From Maricaulis salignorans (GTDB taxonomy: Bacteria > Pseudomonadota > Alphaproteobacteria > Caulobacterales > Maricaulaceae): a stretch of 64,000 bases of DNA. Of the stretch, positions 55,410 to 64,000 are shown in pieces. The notes below the pieces were generated by a model, which was not told where the DNA came from, made no database searches, and saw only the letters and a program-made list of their open reading frames with translations. Position numbers and translations under genes: made by a program. Position 1 is the first letter of the stretch, and each line of letters starts with the position of its first letter. Location: positions 62,001-126,000 of the forward strand of contig NZ_FNHG01000003.1 of assembly GCF_900103475.1 (NCBI RefSeq), written 5' to 3'.

Positions 55410-56402
55410 ATGTCATTCGGCAAAGCCGTCGATCTATTGCGCCTGGCGCGCCTGGCCAGCGGGCATGTCGGCATCACGCTGAGCGATATCGAGGCCGAGT
55501 TCGGCGTGGTACGGCGGACCGCCCAACGCATGACCGATGCCCTCGCCCAGACCTTTCCCGATACCGAGGACTATATCGATTCAGACGGCCGCAAGCGCTG
55601 GCGGGTGCCGCGGCGCCGGGTTGCCGAATTCTTTGCCCCGACACCGGACGAGATCGCGACGCTGGAACTGGCGTGCGCCACACTCGAGCACCAGGGCTTG
55701 CCGACGGAAGCGGGACGGCTGCGTTCCTTGCGTGAAACCATCAAAATCCTGACCCCTGACAAACGCCATGCCCGGCTCGAGGCCGACGAAGAAGCCCTGC
55801 TTGAGGCCATGGGGCATGCGGCGCGTCCCGGCCCTCGCCCGGCCAGCGATCCGGCCGTCGATGCCGCCATCGCCGAAGCACTCAAAGGCCCGTTCGCGCT
55901 GGAAATTCTCTATCGCGGCCGGCAGGACAGTGCCGCCATGAAGCGACGGGTCGAGCCTTATGGTCTTCTGCTCGGTGCGCGCCGCTATCTCGTCGCCCGC
56001 GACCCGTCCAAGCCTGACGGGCATTTACGCCATTTCCGGGTCGAGGATATCGAACACGCCAGCGTCACCGAGGACTGGTTCGCCCGCGATGAGGGCTTTG
56101 ACCTGGAGACCTATACCCGGCAGGCCTTTGGTGTGTTCCAGAACCAGGCGGAGTTTGGCGAGGTGGTCTGGAAATTCACCGCCCGCGCGGCGCCGCACGC
56201 GGCCCGCTTCCGCTTTCACCCCGACCAGACCAGCGAGGAACAGGCGGATGGCTCACTGATCGTGCGATTCTCCGCCTGTGGTTATCTGGAAATGTGCTGG
56301 CACCTCTATGCCTGGGGCGATCAGGTCGAGGTGATCGCGCCGCCTGCCCTCGCCGACATGGTCGCCGGCCATAGGCGCGGGGACTTCCCGGGATTTCCAT
56401 AA
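55410..56402 (+). CDS. WYL-domain HTH transcriptional regulator (YafY type)
   Basis: 330 residues. An N-terminal winged helix (AVDLLRLARLASGHVGITLS, FGVVRRTAQRMTDAL) is followed by a WYL domain (about 155-235; RRVEPYGLLLGARRYLVARD) and a C-terminal WCX region. WYL domains bind nucleic acids or nucleotides and such regulators often respond to DNA damage. GAGGAGAG stands before the ATG. It is divergent from the BrkB-type gene. Confidence 0.9.
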   Translation: MSFGKAVDLLRLARLASGHVGITLSDIEAEFGVVRRTAQRMTDALAQTFPDTEDYIDSDGRKRWRVPRRRVAEFFAPTPDEIATLELACATLEHQGLPTEAGRLRSLRETIKILTPDKRHARLEADEEALLEAMGHAARPGPRPASDPAVDAAIAEALKGPFALEILYRGRQDSAAMKRRVEPYGLLLGARRYLVARDPSKPDGHLRHFRVEDIEHASVTEDWFARDEGFDLETYTRQAFGVFQNQAEFGEVVWKFTARAAPHAARFRFHPDQTSEEQADGSLIVRFSACGYLEMCWHLYAWGDQVEVIAPPALADMVAGHRRGDFPGFP

Positions 56403-56406
56403 CCTC

Positions 56407-56658
56407 TCAGCGCACGGCGATCCGCACTGATTCCGATGGCAGCCAGGACGGCATGGAGTGTCCGTCAGATGCCGACATTGCCAGTCGATAGCCCTTGTGC
56501 AGATAGCGGCAAACCGAGCGCAAATCCTCGACATGCAGGCAGCTGATATCATCGCCGGGCTGTTGCATGCGGAAATAACCGTCACGAAAACGGTGCGGGG
56601 CCATTGAGCGCAGTGCGCCGCCGGCGCCTTCGACATATGCATTGATCGCGATTGCCAT
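56407..56658 (-). CDS. Small conserved-looking protein of unknown function
   Basis: 83 residues from MAIAINAYVEG, with GGAG 7 nt in front. It contains FRMQQPGDDISCLHVEDL and YLHKGYRLAM, no signal or membrane segment, and one Cys pair of interest (CLHVEDLRSVC). Not recognised. The stop lies 4 nt from the convergent WYL gene. Confidence 0.55.
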   Translation of the reverse strand: MAIAINAYVEGAGGALRSMAPHRFRDGYFRMQQPGDDISCLHVEDLRSVCRYLHKGYRLAMSASDGHSMPSWLPSESVRIAVR

Positions 56659-56764
56659 GATTGTTCTCCATCCGATTGGCTCGTTGGACATCATCATGGA
56701 TCGCGCGGACGACAAAAACAGTCACCCACCCCGCCGGGCAGTCTTCAACGTCTTCGATATCGTC

Positions 56765-56804
56765 CAAAAAAATAAGACGCCGGTCGTTGGGGGCGACCGG
56801 CGTC
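56765..56804 (-). terminator. Rho-independent terminator, minus strand
   Basis: Perfect 11-bp stem GACGCCGGTCG with CGACCGGCGTC and 7-nt loop; on the minus strand it is followed by TTATTTTTTT. It lies downstream of the racemase gene that ends at 56952. Confidence 0.88.
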
Positions 56805-56951
56805 TCGGGGTATTCGTATCACTACGAAGAGAAGCGGACTTGCGAGGGACAAGGGTGTCCGCTGATCTCGAGGATGAGAATGCCCTTCAGGCCCTGAACC
56901 CGGCATGAACGCATTCAGTCATCTTCATGACGGGTGAAACAGTGCCAGGTT

Positions 56952-58046
56952 TCAGCCACTTGCATTCCAGTCAGCGAGAATGGCGTCACGATCGGCACCG
57001 GGTTTGGATGCCGCGCCCTGCACTGCACCCGGCGTGCGCGAGAAGCGCGGTGCCGGGGCGGCCTGGCGCACACCGTCGATTTCAACATAGACGCCGCGCT
57101 GCGCCATGTGAGGATGGTCCGGCGACTCTTCGTAATTCAGGACCGGCGCAAAACAGACATCGCTGCCCTCGAGCAGGGCGCACCATTCATCGCGTGTCTT
57201 GCCAAGGAATATCGCCGCCAGCCGCGCCTTCGCTGCCGCCCAGTCCTCGCTGGTCCAGCTGGGCGGCATTGAGGCCGGGTCGATCCCGAGCTTGTCCATC
57301 AATTGTGCGTAAAATTGTGGCTCCAGCGGGCCGATCGAAACATGGCCGCCATCGGCGCAGGCATAGACGCCGTAAAAGTGCGCGCCGCCATCGAGCAGGT
57401 TTTCACCGCGCCTTGTATTCCACAACCCCATCGCCGCGAGCTGGTGCTGTGACGCCATCAGCGACGTCGCCCCATCGACGATTGCGGCATCGACCACCTG
57501 ACCCTCGCCCGTAGCGCGGGCGTGCAGCAGCCCGGCCAGGACGCCGAACGCGAGATACATGGCGCCGCCGCCGAAATCGCCCACAAGATTGAGGGGCGGC
57601 ACGGGCGTCTGCGTCGTGCCGATCGCGCCGAGCGCGCCGGTCAGGGAGATATAATTGATATCGTGCCCCGCCGCCTGGGCGAGTGGCCCGGTCTGGCCCC
57701 AACCAGTCATGCGGCCATAGACCAGCGCCGGATTGAGCCCGAAGGCGGCATCCGGCCCGAGGCCAAGACGTTCCATCACGCCGGGCCGGAAACCCTCGAT
57801 CAGGATTTCCGCCTTGCTGATCAGGTCACGACAGATCGCCAGATCGCCCTCATCCTTCATATTCAGCGAGATCGACCGGCGCCCGCGCGCCAACACTTCG
57901 CTGGCGCCGCCACCATGAGCGCCGGGCCGGTCGATGCGTACGACATCGGCGCCCATATCGGCGAGCATCATGGCGCAGAAGGGCGCCGGGCCCAGGCCAA
58001 CAAATTCCAGTACTTTAACCCCTTTTAGAGGTCCTTGCGCTTTCAT
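56952..58046 (-). CDS. Alpha-methylacyl-CoA racemase-like CoA-transferase family III protein
   Basis: 364 residues from MKAQGPLKGVKVLE. Family III residues are present: FCAMMLADMGADVVRIDRP, EGFRPGVMERLGLG with the catalytic Asp/His region nearby, TGWGQTGPLAQAAGHDINYI and GVYACADGGHVSIG. Racemases of this type invert 2-methylacyl-CoA in branched fatty acid and bile acid breakdown. A longer open frame is not supported. A terminator lies 150 nt downstream. Confidence 0.9.
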   Translation of the reverse strand: MKAQGPLKGVKVLEFVGLGPAPFCAMMLADMGADVVRIDRPGAHGGGASEVLARGRRSISLNMKDEGDLAICRDLISKAEILIEGFRPGVMERLGLGPDAAFGLNPALVYGRMTGWGQTGPLAQAAGHDINYISLTGALGAIGTTQTPVPPLNLVGDFGGGAMYLAFGVLAGLLHARATGEGQVVDAAIVDGATSLMASQHQLAAMGLWNTRRGENLLDGGAHFYGVYACADGGHVSIGPLEPQFYAQLMDKLGIDPASMPPSWTSEDWAAAKARLAAIFLGKTRDEWCALLEGSDVCFAPVLNYEESPDHPHMAQRGVYVEIDGVRQAAPAPRFSRTPGAVQGAASKPGADRDAILADWNASG

Positions 58047-58140
58047 GGGAACTTCCTTGCGAATCGGCAGTTTCGAAAGCGTGGCACTTGTGACAAACTC
58101 AAGAAACACCAAATCATCGGTGTCAGCGGCAGGGGGACGC

Positions 58141-59457
58141 ATGGGGCGCGAATTGAACGTCCTGTTATTCGGGCATCCCGACCGTGTGGACGGTCTGGGC
58201 CAGGCGCTCGACTCCTTCACGCTCAGCACCCGCACCATCCGCGGCGACAGCCCGCCAGCCCGCAATCCGCGCCATTGGGCCTGCGGCGTCATCCTCGCCG
58301 AGAACGACCGCGATGTTGCGGACGGTCTGGCCGCACTGCAAGGTTTTGCGCCCGGTCGGCGACCGGTGATCGTCGTCCATCCCGACACGTTGTCAGGCAA
58401 TGACGCCGTCGATTCCTGGATCCGTGAACCAACTCTGCCGGTACAGATCGCAGCCCGTATCCGCGCCCTCACCCGGTTGCATGCGATGGAGGAAGTCGCC
58501 AAGCGACGCACCGCTGTCACCGCGCTGTATGGCGATCGCGGCCGAAGTCTTGATCCGGTCGATCCAATGCCCTGCGTTCTGTATGTCGGCGATGCCTCAC
58601 CGCGTTTCATGGCATTGCAGCACACGCTCAGGGGCGCAGATGCCGAAGTGATTGGCGCTTTCTCATCCTATTCCGCCTTCGACTATTTGCATGAACGTCC
58701 CTTCGACGCCGTAGTGCTCAATGCCGCGGGCAAGCGCGATGTGGCTTTCACCATTTCCTCGGCCATGCGGCGCAATGCGCGTCTCTACCATACGCCCGTA
58801 TTGTTGATGGACACCGAGGACGACCCGCAAAGCGCTGAAGAGGCCTATGCGCGCGGTGTGTCCGACATCATCTCGCCGAGCACCGGCGACGCCGAAATGC
58901 GCGACCGTATTCTCGCCCTGGCCGCCGAAAGGCGTCGTCGCCGCCGGGCCAAGGCCGCACTGGAAGCGTGCCGCGAACCCCGCACCCTGGATATCGAGAC
59001 CGGCCTGTTCCATGCCGCCTTTGTGACTTCGCATCTGCAGGACCTGATTCACGCCGCCGCCCGCGACGAGCTTTCACTGTCGGTGCTGGCGCTCAAAGTC
59101 GTCTCACCCCTGTCCGGTGACACAGGCGATACCGGCGCGACCGAAAAGGCCAAGCGCCAGTTCGCCGCCATGTTGCGCCATCTTTTGCGCACCGAAGATG
59201 CCGCGGCCCGGATCGGACCAGACACGTTTCTGGCCATCCTCCCTTTCACCGATACTGCCGGAATCGATTGCGTCGCCAAACGGGTCGCCGCGATCGCCGA
59301 TTGCACCGCATTCGAGAGCGAGGATCCGCTACAGCCTTTCCGGCTCAGCGTCCTTTCAGCCTCCGTCGATCTACGCCCTGACGAAGCCGCCGAAGGCCTG
59401 ATCGAACGTGCCGTCGCCAAATTACGGCGCAATGATCCGCTGGCAGCGCTGGGCTAA
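58141..59457 (+). CDS. PopA/PleD-like protein: two receiver-like domains and a degenerate GGDEF with intact I-site
   Basis: 438 residues. Residues 1-120 and 130-265 look like receiver domains, the first without clear acidic pocket residues. Residues about 270-438 are GGDEF-like, but the active-site GGDEF is replaced by GPDTF (AARIGPDTFLAIL), so catalysis is unlikely. The RxxD I-site RTED sits at the standard spacing just upstream, near residue 349, so c-di-GMP binding is likely. This matches the profile of PopA, which brings CtrA to ClpXP in Caulobacter. It overlaps the mfd stop by 4 nt. Confidence 0.75.
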   Translation: MGRELNVLLFGHPDRVDGLGQALDSFTLSTRTIRGDSPPARNPRHWACGVILAENDRDVADGLAALQGFAPGRRPVIVVHPDTLSGNDAVDSWIREPTLPVQIAARIRALTRLHAMEEVAKRRTAVTALYGDRGRSLDPVDPMPCVLYVGDASPRFMALQHTLRGADAEVIGAFSSYSAFDYLHERPFDAVVLNAAGKRDVAFTISSAMRRNARLYHTPVLLMDTEDDPQSAEEAYARGVSDIISPSTGDAEMRDRILALAAERRRRRRAKAALEACREPRTLDIETGLFHAAFVTSHLQDLIHAAARDELSLSVLALKVVSPLSGDTGDTGATEKAKRQFAAMLRHLLRTEDAAARIGPDTFLAILPFTDTAGIDCVAKRVAAIADCTAFESEDPLQPFRLSVLSASVDLRPDEAAEGLIERAVAKLRRNDPLAALG

Positions 59458-62400
59458 CCGGCTGCTGCGCCCTGGCTGGCGGCTCTCACCGCAATATCGG
59501 CCAGCGGTCCCATGGCCCGCTCGATGGCGCGCAGACGATCATCCGGTGCATCCCACTCAGCCCGCAGGACCAGCTTGTGGTCGGGGCGAACCTTGAACAG
59601 GCCCTGGTTTTTCGAGATATGCTCGACCAGTCCTACCGGATCGACGAATTTGTCCGCCCGGAAATGGATCACGGCGCCCTTCGGCCCGGCATCGACTTTC
59701 TCGACCCCCGCCCGTTTGCACAGCGTCTTCACCGCGACGACCCGCAACAGGGTCTCCACCTCTGACGGCAATGGCCCGAAACGGTCAATCAGTTCGGCGG
59801 CAAAGCTCTCGCGATCCGTCTTGCTGTCGAGGGAGGACAGGCGGCGATAGAGCTGCAGCCGGACATCAAGATCCGAGACATAATAATCGGGGATCAGCAC
59901 GGCCCCGCCGGCATTGATTTGCGGCGTCCACTCGCCTTCATCATGCTCCTCACCACCCTCGCGCAGAGAGGCTACAGCCTCCTCCAGCATGGATTGATAA
60001 AGCTCGACCCCGACATCCTTGATATGGCCGGATTGTTCCTCGCCGAGCAGATTGCCGCCGCCGCGCAGATCTAGATCATGGGAGGCCAGGGTGAAGCCGG
60101 CACCCAGCGCATCGAGGGAGTGCAGGACTTTCAGGCGCTTCTCCGCGCCGTCGGAGAGTTTTTGCCGTGCCGGCGTGGTCATATAGGCATAGGCGCGCGT
60201 CTTGGAACGCCCGACCCGGCCGCGCAACTGGTAGAGCTGCGACAGGCCGAAACGGTCAGCACGGTGGATGATCAGCGTGTTGGCGGTCGGGATGTCGATC
60301 CCGGACTCAATGATCGTAGTCGAGAGCAGGACATCATACTGGCCCTCATAGAAGGCCGTCATGATGTCTTCCAGCTGTGTCGCCGCCATCTGGCCATGGG
60401 CGGCCACAAAGGAGACTTCCGGCACGGATTCGCGCAGGAAGGTGATGATCTCCTCAAGGTCGCTGATCCGCGGTACGACGAAGAAGGCCTGGCCGCCGCG
60501 ATATTTCTCGCGCAGCAGGGCCTCACGGATCGTGACCGTATCGAAGGGCGCGATATAGGTGCGTACGGCGAGACGATCGACCGGCGGCGTTGCGATGATG
60601 GAGAGGTCGCGGATGCCGGTCAGGGCGAGCTGGAGCGTGCGCGGGATCGGCGTCGCCGTCAGGGTCAGAACATGCACATCGGCCCGCAATTCCTTGAGCC
60701 TTTCCTTGTGCTTGACCCCGAAGTGCTGCTCCTCGTCGACGATCAGAAGGCCGAGATCAGAGAATTTCACCGTCTTGGCCAGCAAGGCATGGGTGCCGAT
60801 CACGATTTCCACCTTGCCGTCGCGCAATTCATCCTTGGTCGCACTGGCCTGTTTGGTGCCGACCAGACGCGACAATTGCCGCACCTTGACCGGCCAGCCG
60901 CGGAAACGATCGACAAAGGTCTTGAAGTGCTGGCGCACCAGGAGCGTTGTCGGCGCGACGACAGCGACCTGGCGGCCGCTCATCGCCACAACGAAAGCCG
61001 CGCGCAGGGCCACTTCGGTCTTGCCAAATCCGACATCACCGCAGATCAGCCGGTCCATCGGGCGGCCGCGCGAGAGATCGCCGAGCACGTCCTCGACGGC
61101 ATTGAGCTGGTCATCCGTCTCGGCAAAGGGAAAGGCGGTGCAGAACTCGTCCCAGCTGCCATGCTCCGGCACGATCGGATCGGCGGTGCGCGCCAGGCGT
61201 TTGGCGGCGATCTTGATCAGCGCGTCGGCCATGTCACGCAGGCGTTTCTTGGCCTTGGCCTTGCGCGCCTGCCAGGCGACACCGCCGAGCTTGTCGAGCT
61301 GGGCCGTATCGCTGTCAGCGCCATAGCGCGAAAGGAGTTCGATATTCTCGACCGGGAGGTAGAGCTTGGCCGCGCCGGAATATTCCAGCTCGAGGCAATC
61401 ATGCGGCGCGTCCTGCACCGGCAGGGTTTTCAGACCGATGAAACGGCCCAGCCCGTGATCGGCATGGATCACCAGATCGCCCGGCGACAAGGCACCGGCC
61501 TCGACGATGATATCGGAGGATTTACGCCGCCGGCGTGGCCGCGCCAGGCGGTCCCCGAGAATGTCCTGCTCGGAGAGAATAGCGATGGTCTCGGTCTCGA
61601 AACCGCGCTCGACGGGCAGAATTGCACGCAAGACGGCTTTCGGCGGAGCCTTGGCGACCTCGTCCCAGTGCTCGACAGCGATGATCTTGCCGACGCCATG
61701 ATCATTGAGGACCGAGGCCAGACGATCGGACGCGCCCGCGCTCCAGGAGGCGAGCACGACGCGCTTGCCTGATTTGACCAGCGCCTGGACATGCCGGGCT
61801 GCGGCGTCGAACACATTGGTATTCTCGGCAGCCCGCTCGGCGGCGAAAATGCGGCCCTGCTTGCCACCGACATCAATCGTTTGCGGTCCCGCCTCGTTGA
61901 AAGCGGTGAAACGGCGCACGGTGCGCCCGCTCAAGGTCTTGGCCCATTCGGCCTTGGCGAAATAGAGCTGGCTGGGCGGCAGGGCGCGATAGGTGGGCGC
62001 CGACAGGCTGGACTGGTGCGCCGTCTTGCTCGCCTCCTGGCGGGCATCGAAATAATCGGTGACCTGTTTGGCGCGTTCCGCAAAGGCATCATCGGCAAGA
62101 TGATCAATCGCGATCAGGGCCGTGTCGGGCAAATAGTCGAACGGCGTCGCGAGCGCGTCATGAAAGAGCGGCAGCCAGTGCTCGACCCCTGCCGGCCGGG
62201 ATCCGGCGCTGACCGCTTCATAGATCGGGTCTCCGCCCTTGGCGGCGCCAAAACTGCGCACAAAGGCGGCGCGGAAATGCGAAATACTCTCTTCGTCCAG
62301 CAGGACCTCGCTGACCGGATTGAATTCGATCGCGTTCAGCTGGCGCAGGGAACGCTGGGTCTCCGGGTCGAAGGAGCGGATTGATTCCAGCGTGTCGCCA

Positions 62401-62957
62401 AAGAAATCCAGCCGTACCGGTTCCGGTGCGCCCGGTGGATAGACATCGATGACACCGCCGCGCACCGCATAATCGCCCGGCTCCATCACGGTGGCAGCGC
62501 GGGCATAGCCATTGATGGTGAAATGCTGTTTGAGCATCTCGACATCCACACGATTGCCGGGCCGGGCGATGATGCCGGCAAGCGCCAGCACATCTTTCGG
62601 CGGACAGCGCTGGGCCATCGCATTGACGGTGGTGACGATCAGGCTGGTGTCCGGCAAATCTCCCGAGGCCAGCCGCGCCAGCGTCGCCGCCCGGCGGGCC
62701 GCGACACGCGGCGATGGCGAGATGCGGTCATAGGGCTGACAGTCCCAGGCCGGCAGGCGCAGGATTTCCAGACCGGGCGCAAAGAATCCCAGCTCGGCGA
62801 CGAAAGCCGCCGCACGGCTGTCATCGCGCGCGATGAAGACATTGACGCCGCGCCGCAGCCGCGCTGTATCGGCAAAGACCAGCGCGTCGAGGCCTTCCGG
62901 GGCCCCGCAGACAGTGGCGGGCCCCTGAACCCGGGCAATCATCTCAATTTCGGACAT
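59454..62957 (-). CDS. mfd: Transcription-repair coupling factor Mfd
   Basis: 1167 residues, full length. UvrB-like N-terminal modules, the RNA-polymerase interaction region with SPGDLVIHADHGLGRFIGLK, then the SF2 translocase: Walker A GDVGFGKTEVALRA near residue 645, DEEQHFGVKHKE, and TATPIPRTLQLAL, followed by the C-terminal TRCF domain. It removes stalled RNA polymerase and recruits UvrA. It is 45 nt downstream of sdhE on the same strand. Confidence 0.97.
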   Translation of the reverse strand: MSEIEMIARVQGPATVCGAPEGLDALVFADTARLRRGVNVFIARDDSRAAAFVAELGFFAPGLEILRLPAWDCQPYDRISPSPRVAARRAATLARLASGDLPDTSLIVTTVNAMAQRCPPKDVLALAGIIARPGNRVDVEMLKQHFTINGYARAATVMEPGDYAVRGGVIDVYPPGAPEPVRLDFFGDTLESIRSFDPETQRSLRQLNAIEFNPVSEVLLDEESISHFRAAFVRSFGAAKGGDPIYEAVSAGSRPAGVEHWLPLFHDALATPFDYLPDTALIAIDHLADDAFAERAKQVTDYFDARQEASKTAHQSSLSAPTYRALPPSQLYFAKAEWAKTLSGRTVRRFTAFNEAGPQTIDVGGKQGRIFAAERAAENTNVFDAAARHVQALVKSGKRVVLASWSAGASDRLASVLNDHGVGKIIAVEHWDEVAKAPPKAVLRAILPVERGFETETIAILSEQDILGDRLARPRRRRKSSDIIVEAGALSPGDLVIHADHGLGRFIGLKTLPVQDAPHDCLELEYSGAAKLYLPVENIELLSRYGADSDTAQLDKLGGVAWQARKAKAKKRLRDMADALIKIAAKRLARTADPIVPEHGSWDEFCTAFPFAETDDQLNAVEDVLGDLSRGRPMDRLICGDVGFGKTEVALRAAFVVAMSGRQVAVVAPTTLLVRQHFKTFVDRFRGWPVKVRQLSRLVGTKQASATKDELRDGKVEIVIGTHALLAKTVKFSDLGLLIVDEEQHFGVKHKERLKELRADVHVLTLTATPIPRTLQLALTGIRDLSIIATPPVDRLAVRTYIAPFDTVTIREALLREKYRGGQAFFVVPRISDLEEIITFLRESVPEVSFVAAHGQMAATQLEDIMTAFYEGQYDVLLSTTIIESGIDIPTANTLIIHRADRFGLSQLYQLRGRVGRSKTRAYAYMTTPARQKLSDGAEKRLKVLHSLDALGAGFTLASHDLDLRGGGNLLGEEQSGHIKDVGVELYQSMLEEAVASLREGGEEHDEGEWTPQINAGGAVLIPDYYVSDLDVRLQLYRRLSSLDSKTDRESFAAELIDRFGPLPSEVETLLRVVAVKTLCKRAGVEKVDAGPKGAVIHFRADKFVDPVGLVEHISKNQGLFKVRPDHKLVLRAEWDAPDDRLRAIERAMGPLADIAVRAASQGAAAG

Positions 62958-63002
62958 ATCGCCTGTTTTCAGCTTTGGGTTGGCTTCAGTATGCGGTGGG
63001 CT

Positions 63003-63296
63003 TCAGACTTTGGGACCGTCGCCGAAGGCGGCATCGCGATCGACACGGAAGGATTTCAAGGCGTCCATCACCGGCGTGTCAAAGGCCGCTGGCGTTGGCG
63101 CGCTACCGATCACCCAGCTATAGATATCGGCATCAAGTTGATCGAGCAGGCGATCAAAATCGTCGACATCGGTTTCCGACATCGTTTCGAGCGCTTGGTC
63201 AGCATAGCGCCCCAGGATCAGGTCGGCTTCCTTGAAGCCGCGCCGCCAGGCCCGGATACGCAGTTTCTTGCGGCGATTCTCGAGTGTTTCGGTCAT
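63003..63296 (-). CDS. sdhE: Succinate dehydrogenase assembly factor 2 (SdhE)
   Basis: 97 residues. The RG(x)xE motif that helps FAD attach to SdhA is in AWRRGFKEADLILG. The fold length of about 90 fits. The C-terminal stretch after residue 60 is longer than in E. coli. It starts divergently from recG; the start MTETLENRRKK was used. sdhE between recG and mfd is a conserved alphaproteobacterial order. Confidence 0.9.
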   Translation of the reverse strand: MTETLENRRKKLRIRAWRRGFKEADLILGRYADQALETMSETDVDDFDRLLDQLDADIYSWVIGSAPTPAAFDTPVMDALKSFRVDRDAAFGDGPKV

Positions 63297-63372
63297 GGTG
63301 GCGGATATAGTCCGCGAATGAGGCCGCGTCGACCAGTGGCAGATGCAGATGTTGGCGATAGAGTGAAAAATA

Positions 63373-64000
63373 ATGCGACCCGAGATTCTCTTCCCCCTGT
63401 TCCAGGACGTGATCGTCCTGCCCGGCATCGGCCCGCGACTGGCGGCGCTGCTCTCGAAGGCCGCAGGGCCGCGCGTCAAGGACGTCCTGTTTCAACTGCC
63501 CACCGGCCTGGTTGATCGCAGCCAGACCACCACCATCGCCGAGGCGCCCGACGGCCAGATCATCACCCTGACCGCCAAGGTGGAGGAACATTTCCCCAGC
63601 ACGCGTCAGGGCAAGCCCTACAAGGTGCGACTGTTCGACGGCACAGCCTTTCTCCACCTGGTCTATTTCCACGCCCGCCGCGAATATCTCGAAAAACTCC
63701 TGCCCGTCGGCGAGACACGAATAGTATCGGGGCGGGCCGAACGTTTCGGGTCGGAGATCCAGATCGTGCATCCCGATCTGGTGATGAGCGAAGATGAGGC
63801 CGCCGACACGGCCCTGCTGGAACCGGTCTATCCGCTCACTGCCGGGCTGACAGCCAAGGTCATGCGCAAGTCCGCGGCCGGGGCCCTGAGCCTGCTGCCC
63901 GTGATGCCCGAATGGCAGGATGAGGGTTTATGCGTCGAGCACGCCTGGCCGGATTTCAAGGGCGCAATGGACCAGGCGCATCACCCGCAGACCGCCGCCG
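63373..64000 (+). CDS. recG: ATP-dependent DNA helicase RecG, N-terminal part (gene runs off the window end)
   Basis: About 209 residues are in the window, starting MRPEILFPLFQDV. They cover the RecG wedge domain: LPGIGPRLAALLSKAAGPRVKDVL (as LPGIGPRLAALLS), LPTGLVDRSQTT and the OB fold with KPYKVRLFDGTAFLHLVYF. RecG remodels stalled replication forks and Holliday junctions. The helicase motifs are beyond the window. It is divergent from sdhE. Confidence 0.95.
   Translation, partial: MRPEILFPLFQDVIVLPGIGPRLAALLSKAAGPRVKDVLFQLPTGLVDRSQTTTIAEAPDGQIITLTAKVEEHFPSTRQGKPYKVRLFDGTAFLHLVYFHARREYLEKLLPVGETRIVSGRAERFGSEIQIVHPDLVMSEDEAADTALLEPVYPLTAGLTAKVMRKSAAGALSLLPVMPEWQDEGLCVEHAWPDFKGAMDQAHHPQTAA

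Noticed and set aside
60078-61772. 564-residue plus-strand frame antisense to mfd
   Set aside because: Antisense shadow of a certain gene, Gln/Arg/Asp-rich translation with no recognisable content.

Overview
This is a GC-rich, densely coded chromosomal window from an alphaproteobacterium, most likely of the Caulobacterales/Maricaulales type (Maricaulis- or Hyphomonas-like). That placement is inference. It rests on the recG / sdhE / mfd neighbourhood, a PopA-like protein with a degenerate GGDEF domain, Amacr-type CoA metabolism, cbpA-cbpM, msrPQ and a glutathione-dependent formaldehyde pathway. No phage, insertion sequence or CRISPR array was seen.

Region 1 (1-6.1 kb): the start of a septal-ring lipoprotein gene (rlpA), tRNA-Ser(TGA), then a tight five-gene minus-strand operon (796-5784). 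The operon encodes a multi-span membrane/coiled-coil protein, a membrane-anchored von Willebrand A-like protein, a TolQ/MotA-like protein with a long cytoplasmic tail, a MotB/TolR-like protein with an acidic residue in its single membrane helix, and a small soluble protein. I recognise no described system with this content. A tRNA-side position and a stator-like pair resemble the general design of Zorya-type defence, but no nuclease or helicase partner is present. This is the best candidate for an undescribed system.

Region 2 (6.1-19 kb): secreted and lipoprotein genes, a globin-coupled chemoreceptor next to a BLUF photoreceptor and an XRE regulator (with shared operator-like motifs), cbpA-cbpM, a LapA-like protein, a GFA-family enzyme, a GNAT-nitrilase fusion, a DKNYY lipoprotein and an SDR.

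Region 3 (19-32.5 kb): a DUF559 endonuclease-like gene framed by hairpin repeats, an ATP-grasp/GNAT pair, msrPQ, glutathione-dependent formaldehyde oxidation genes (frmA and fghA, plus the GFA-like gene further upstream), a FitAB/VapBC toxin-antitoxin module with a perfect operator palindrome, and M14 and M2 peptidases.

Region 4 (32.7-46.8 kb): a nearly complete aerobic tryptophan catabolic block. kynA-kynB-kynU convert tryptophan to anthranilate. A 2-aminobenzoate-CoA ligase and the fused 2-aminobenzoyl-CoA monooxygenase/reductase dearomatise it, and SDR, enoyl-CoA hydratase, acyl-CoA dehydrogenase, thioesterase and RidA genes fit a beta-oxidation-like finish. A TetR regulator lies inside the block. 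A stand-alone Lrp ligand-binding domain and L-serine deaminase follow.

Region 5 (46.7-64 kb): a retropepsin-PDZ protein, an RND efflux pair, a 3-oxoacid CoA-transferase pair with an extra secreted-protein gene between the subunits, a BrkB-type membrane protein, a WYL regulator, an alpha-methylacyl-CoA racemase, the PopA-like protein, mfd, sdhE and the start of recG. The CoA-transferase and racemase suit an acyl-CoA-centred heterotrophic metabolism.

All calls come from reading the sequence and translations by eye; no database search was run. Starts were chosen by ribosome-binding site and family length.
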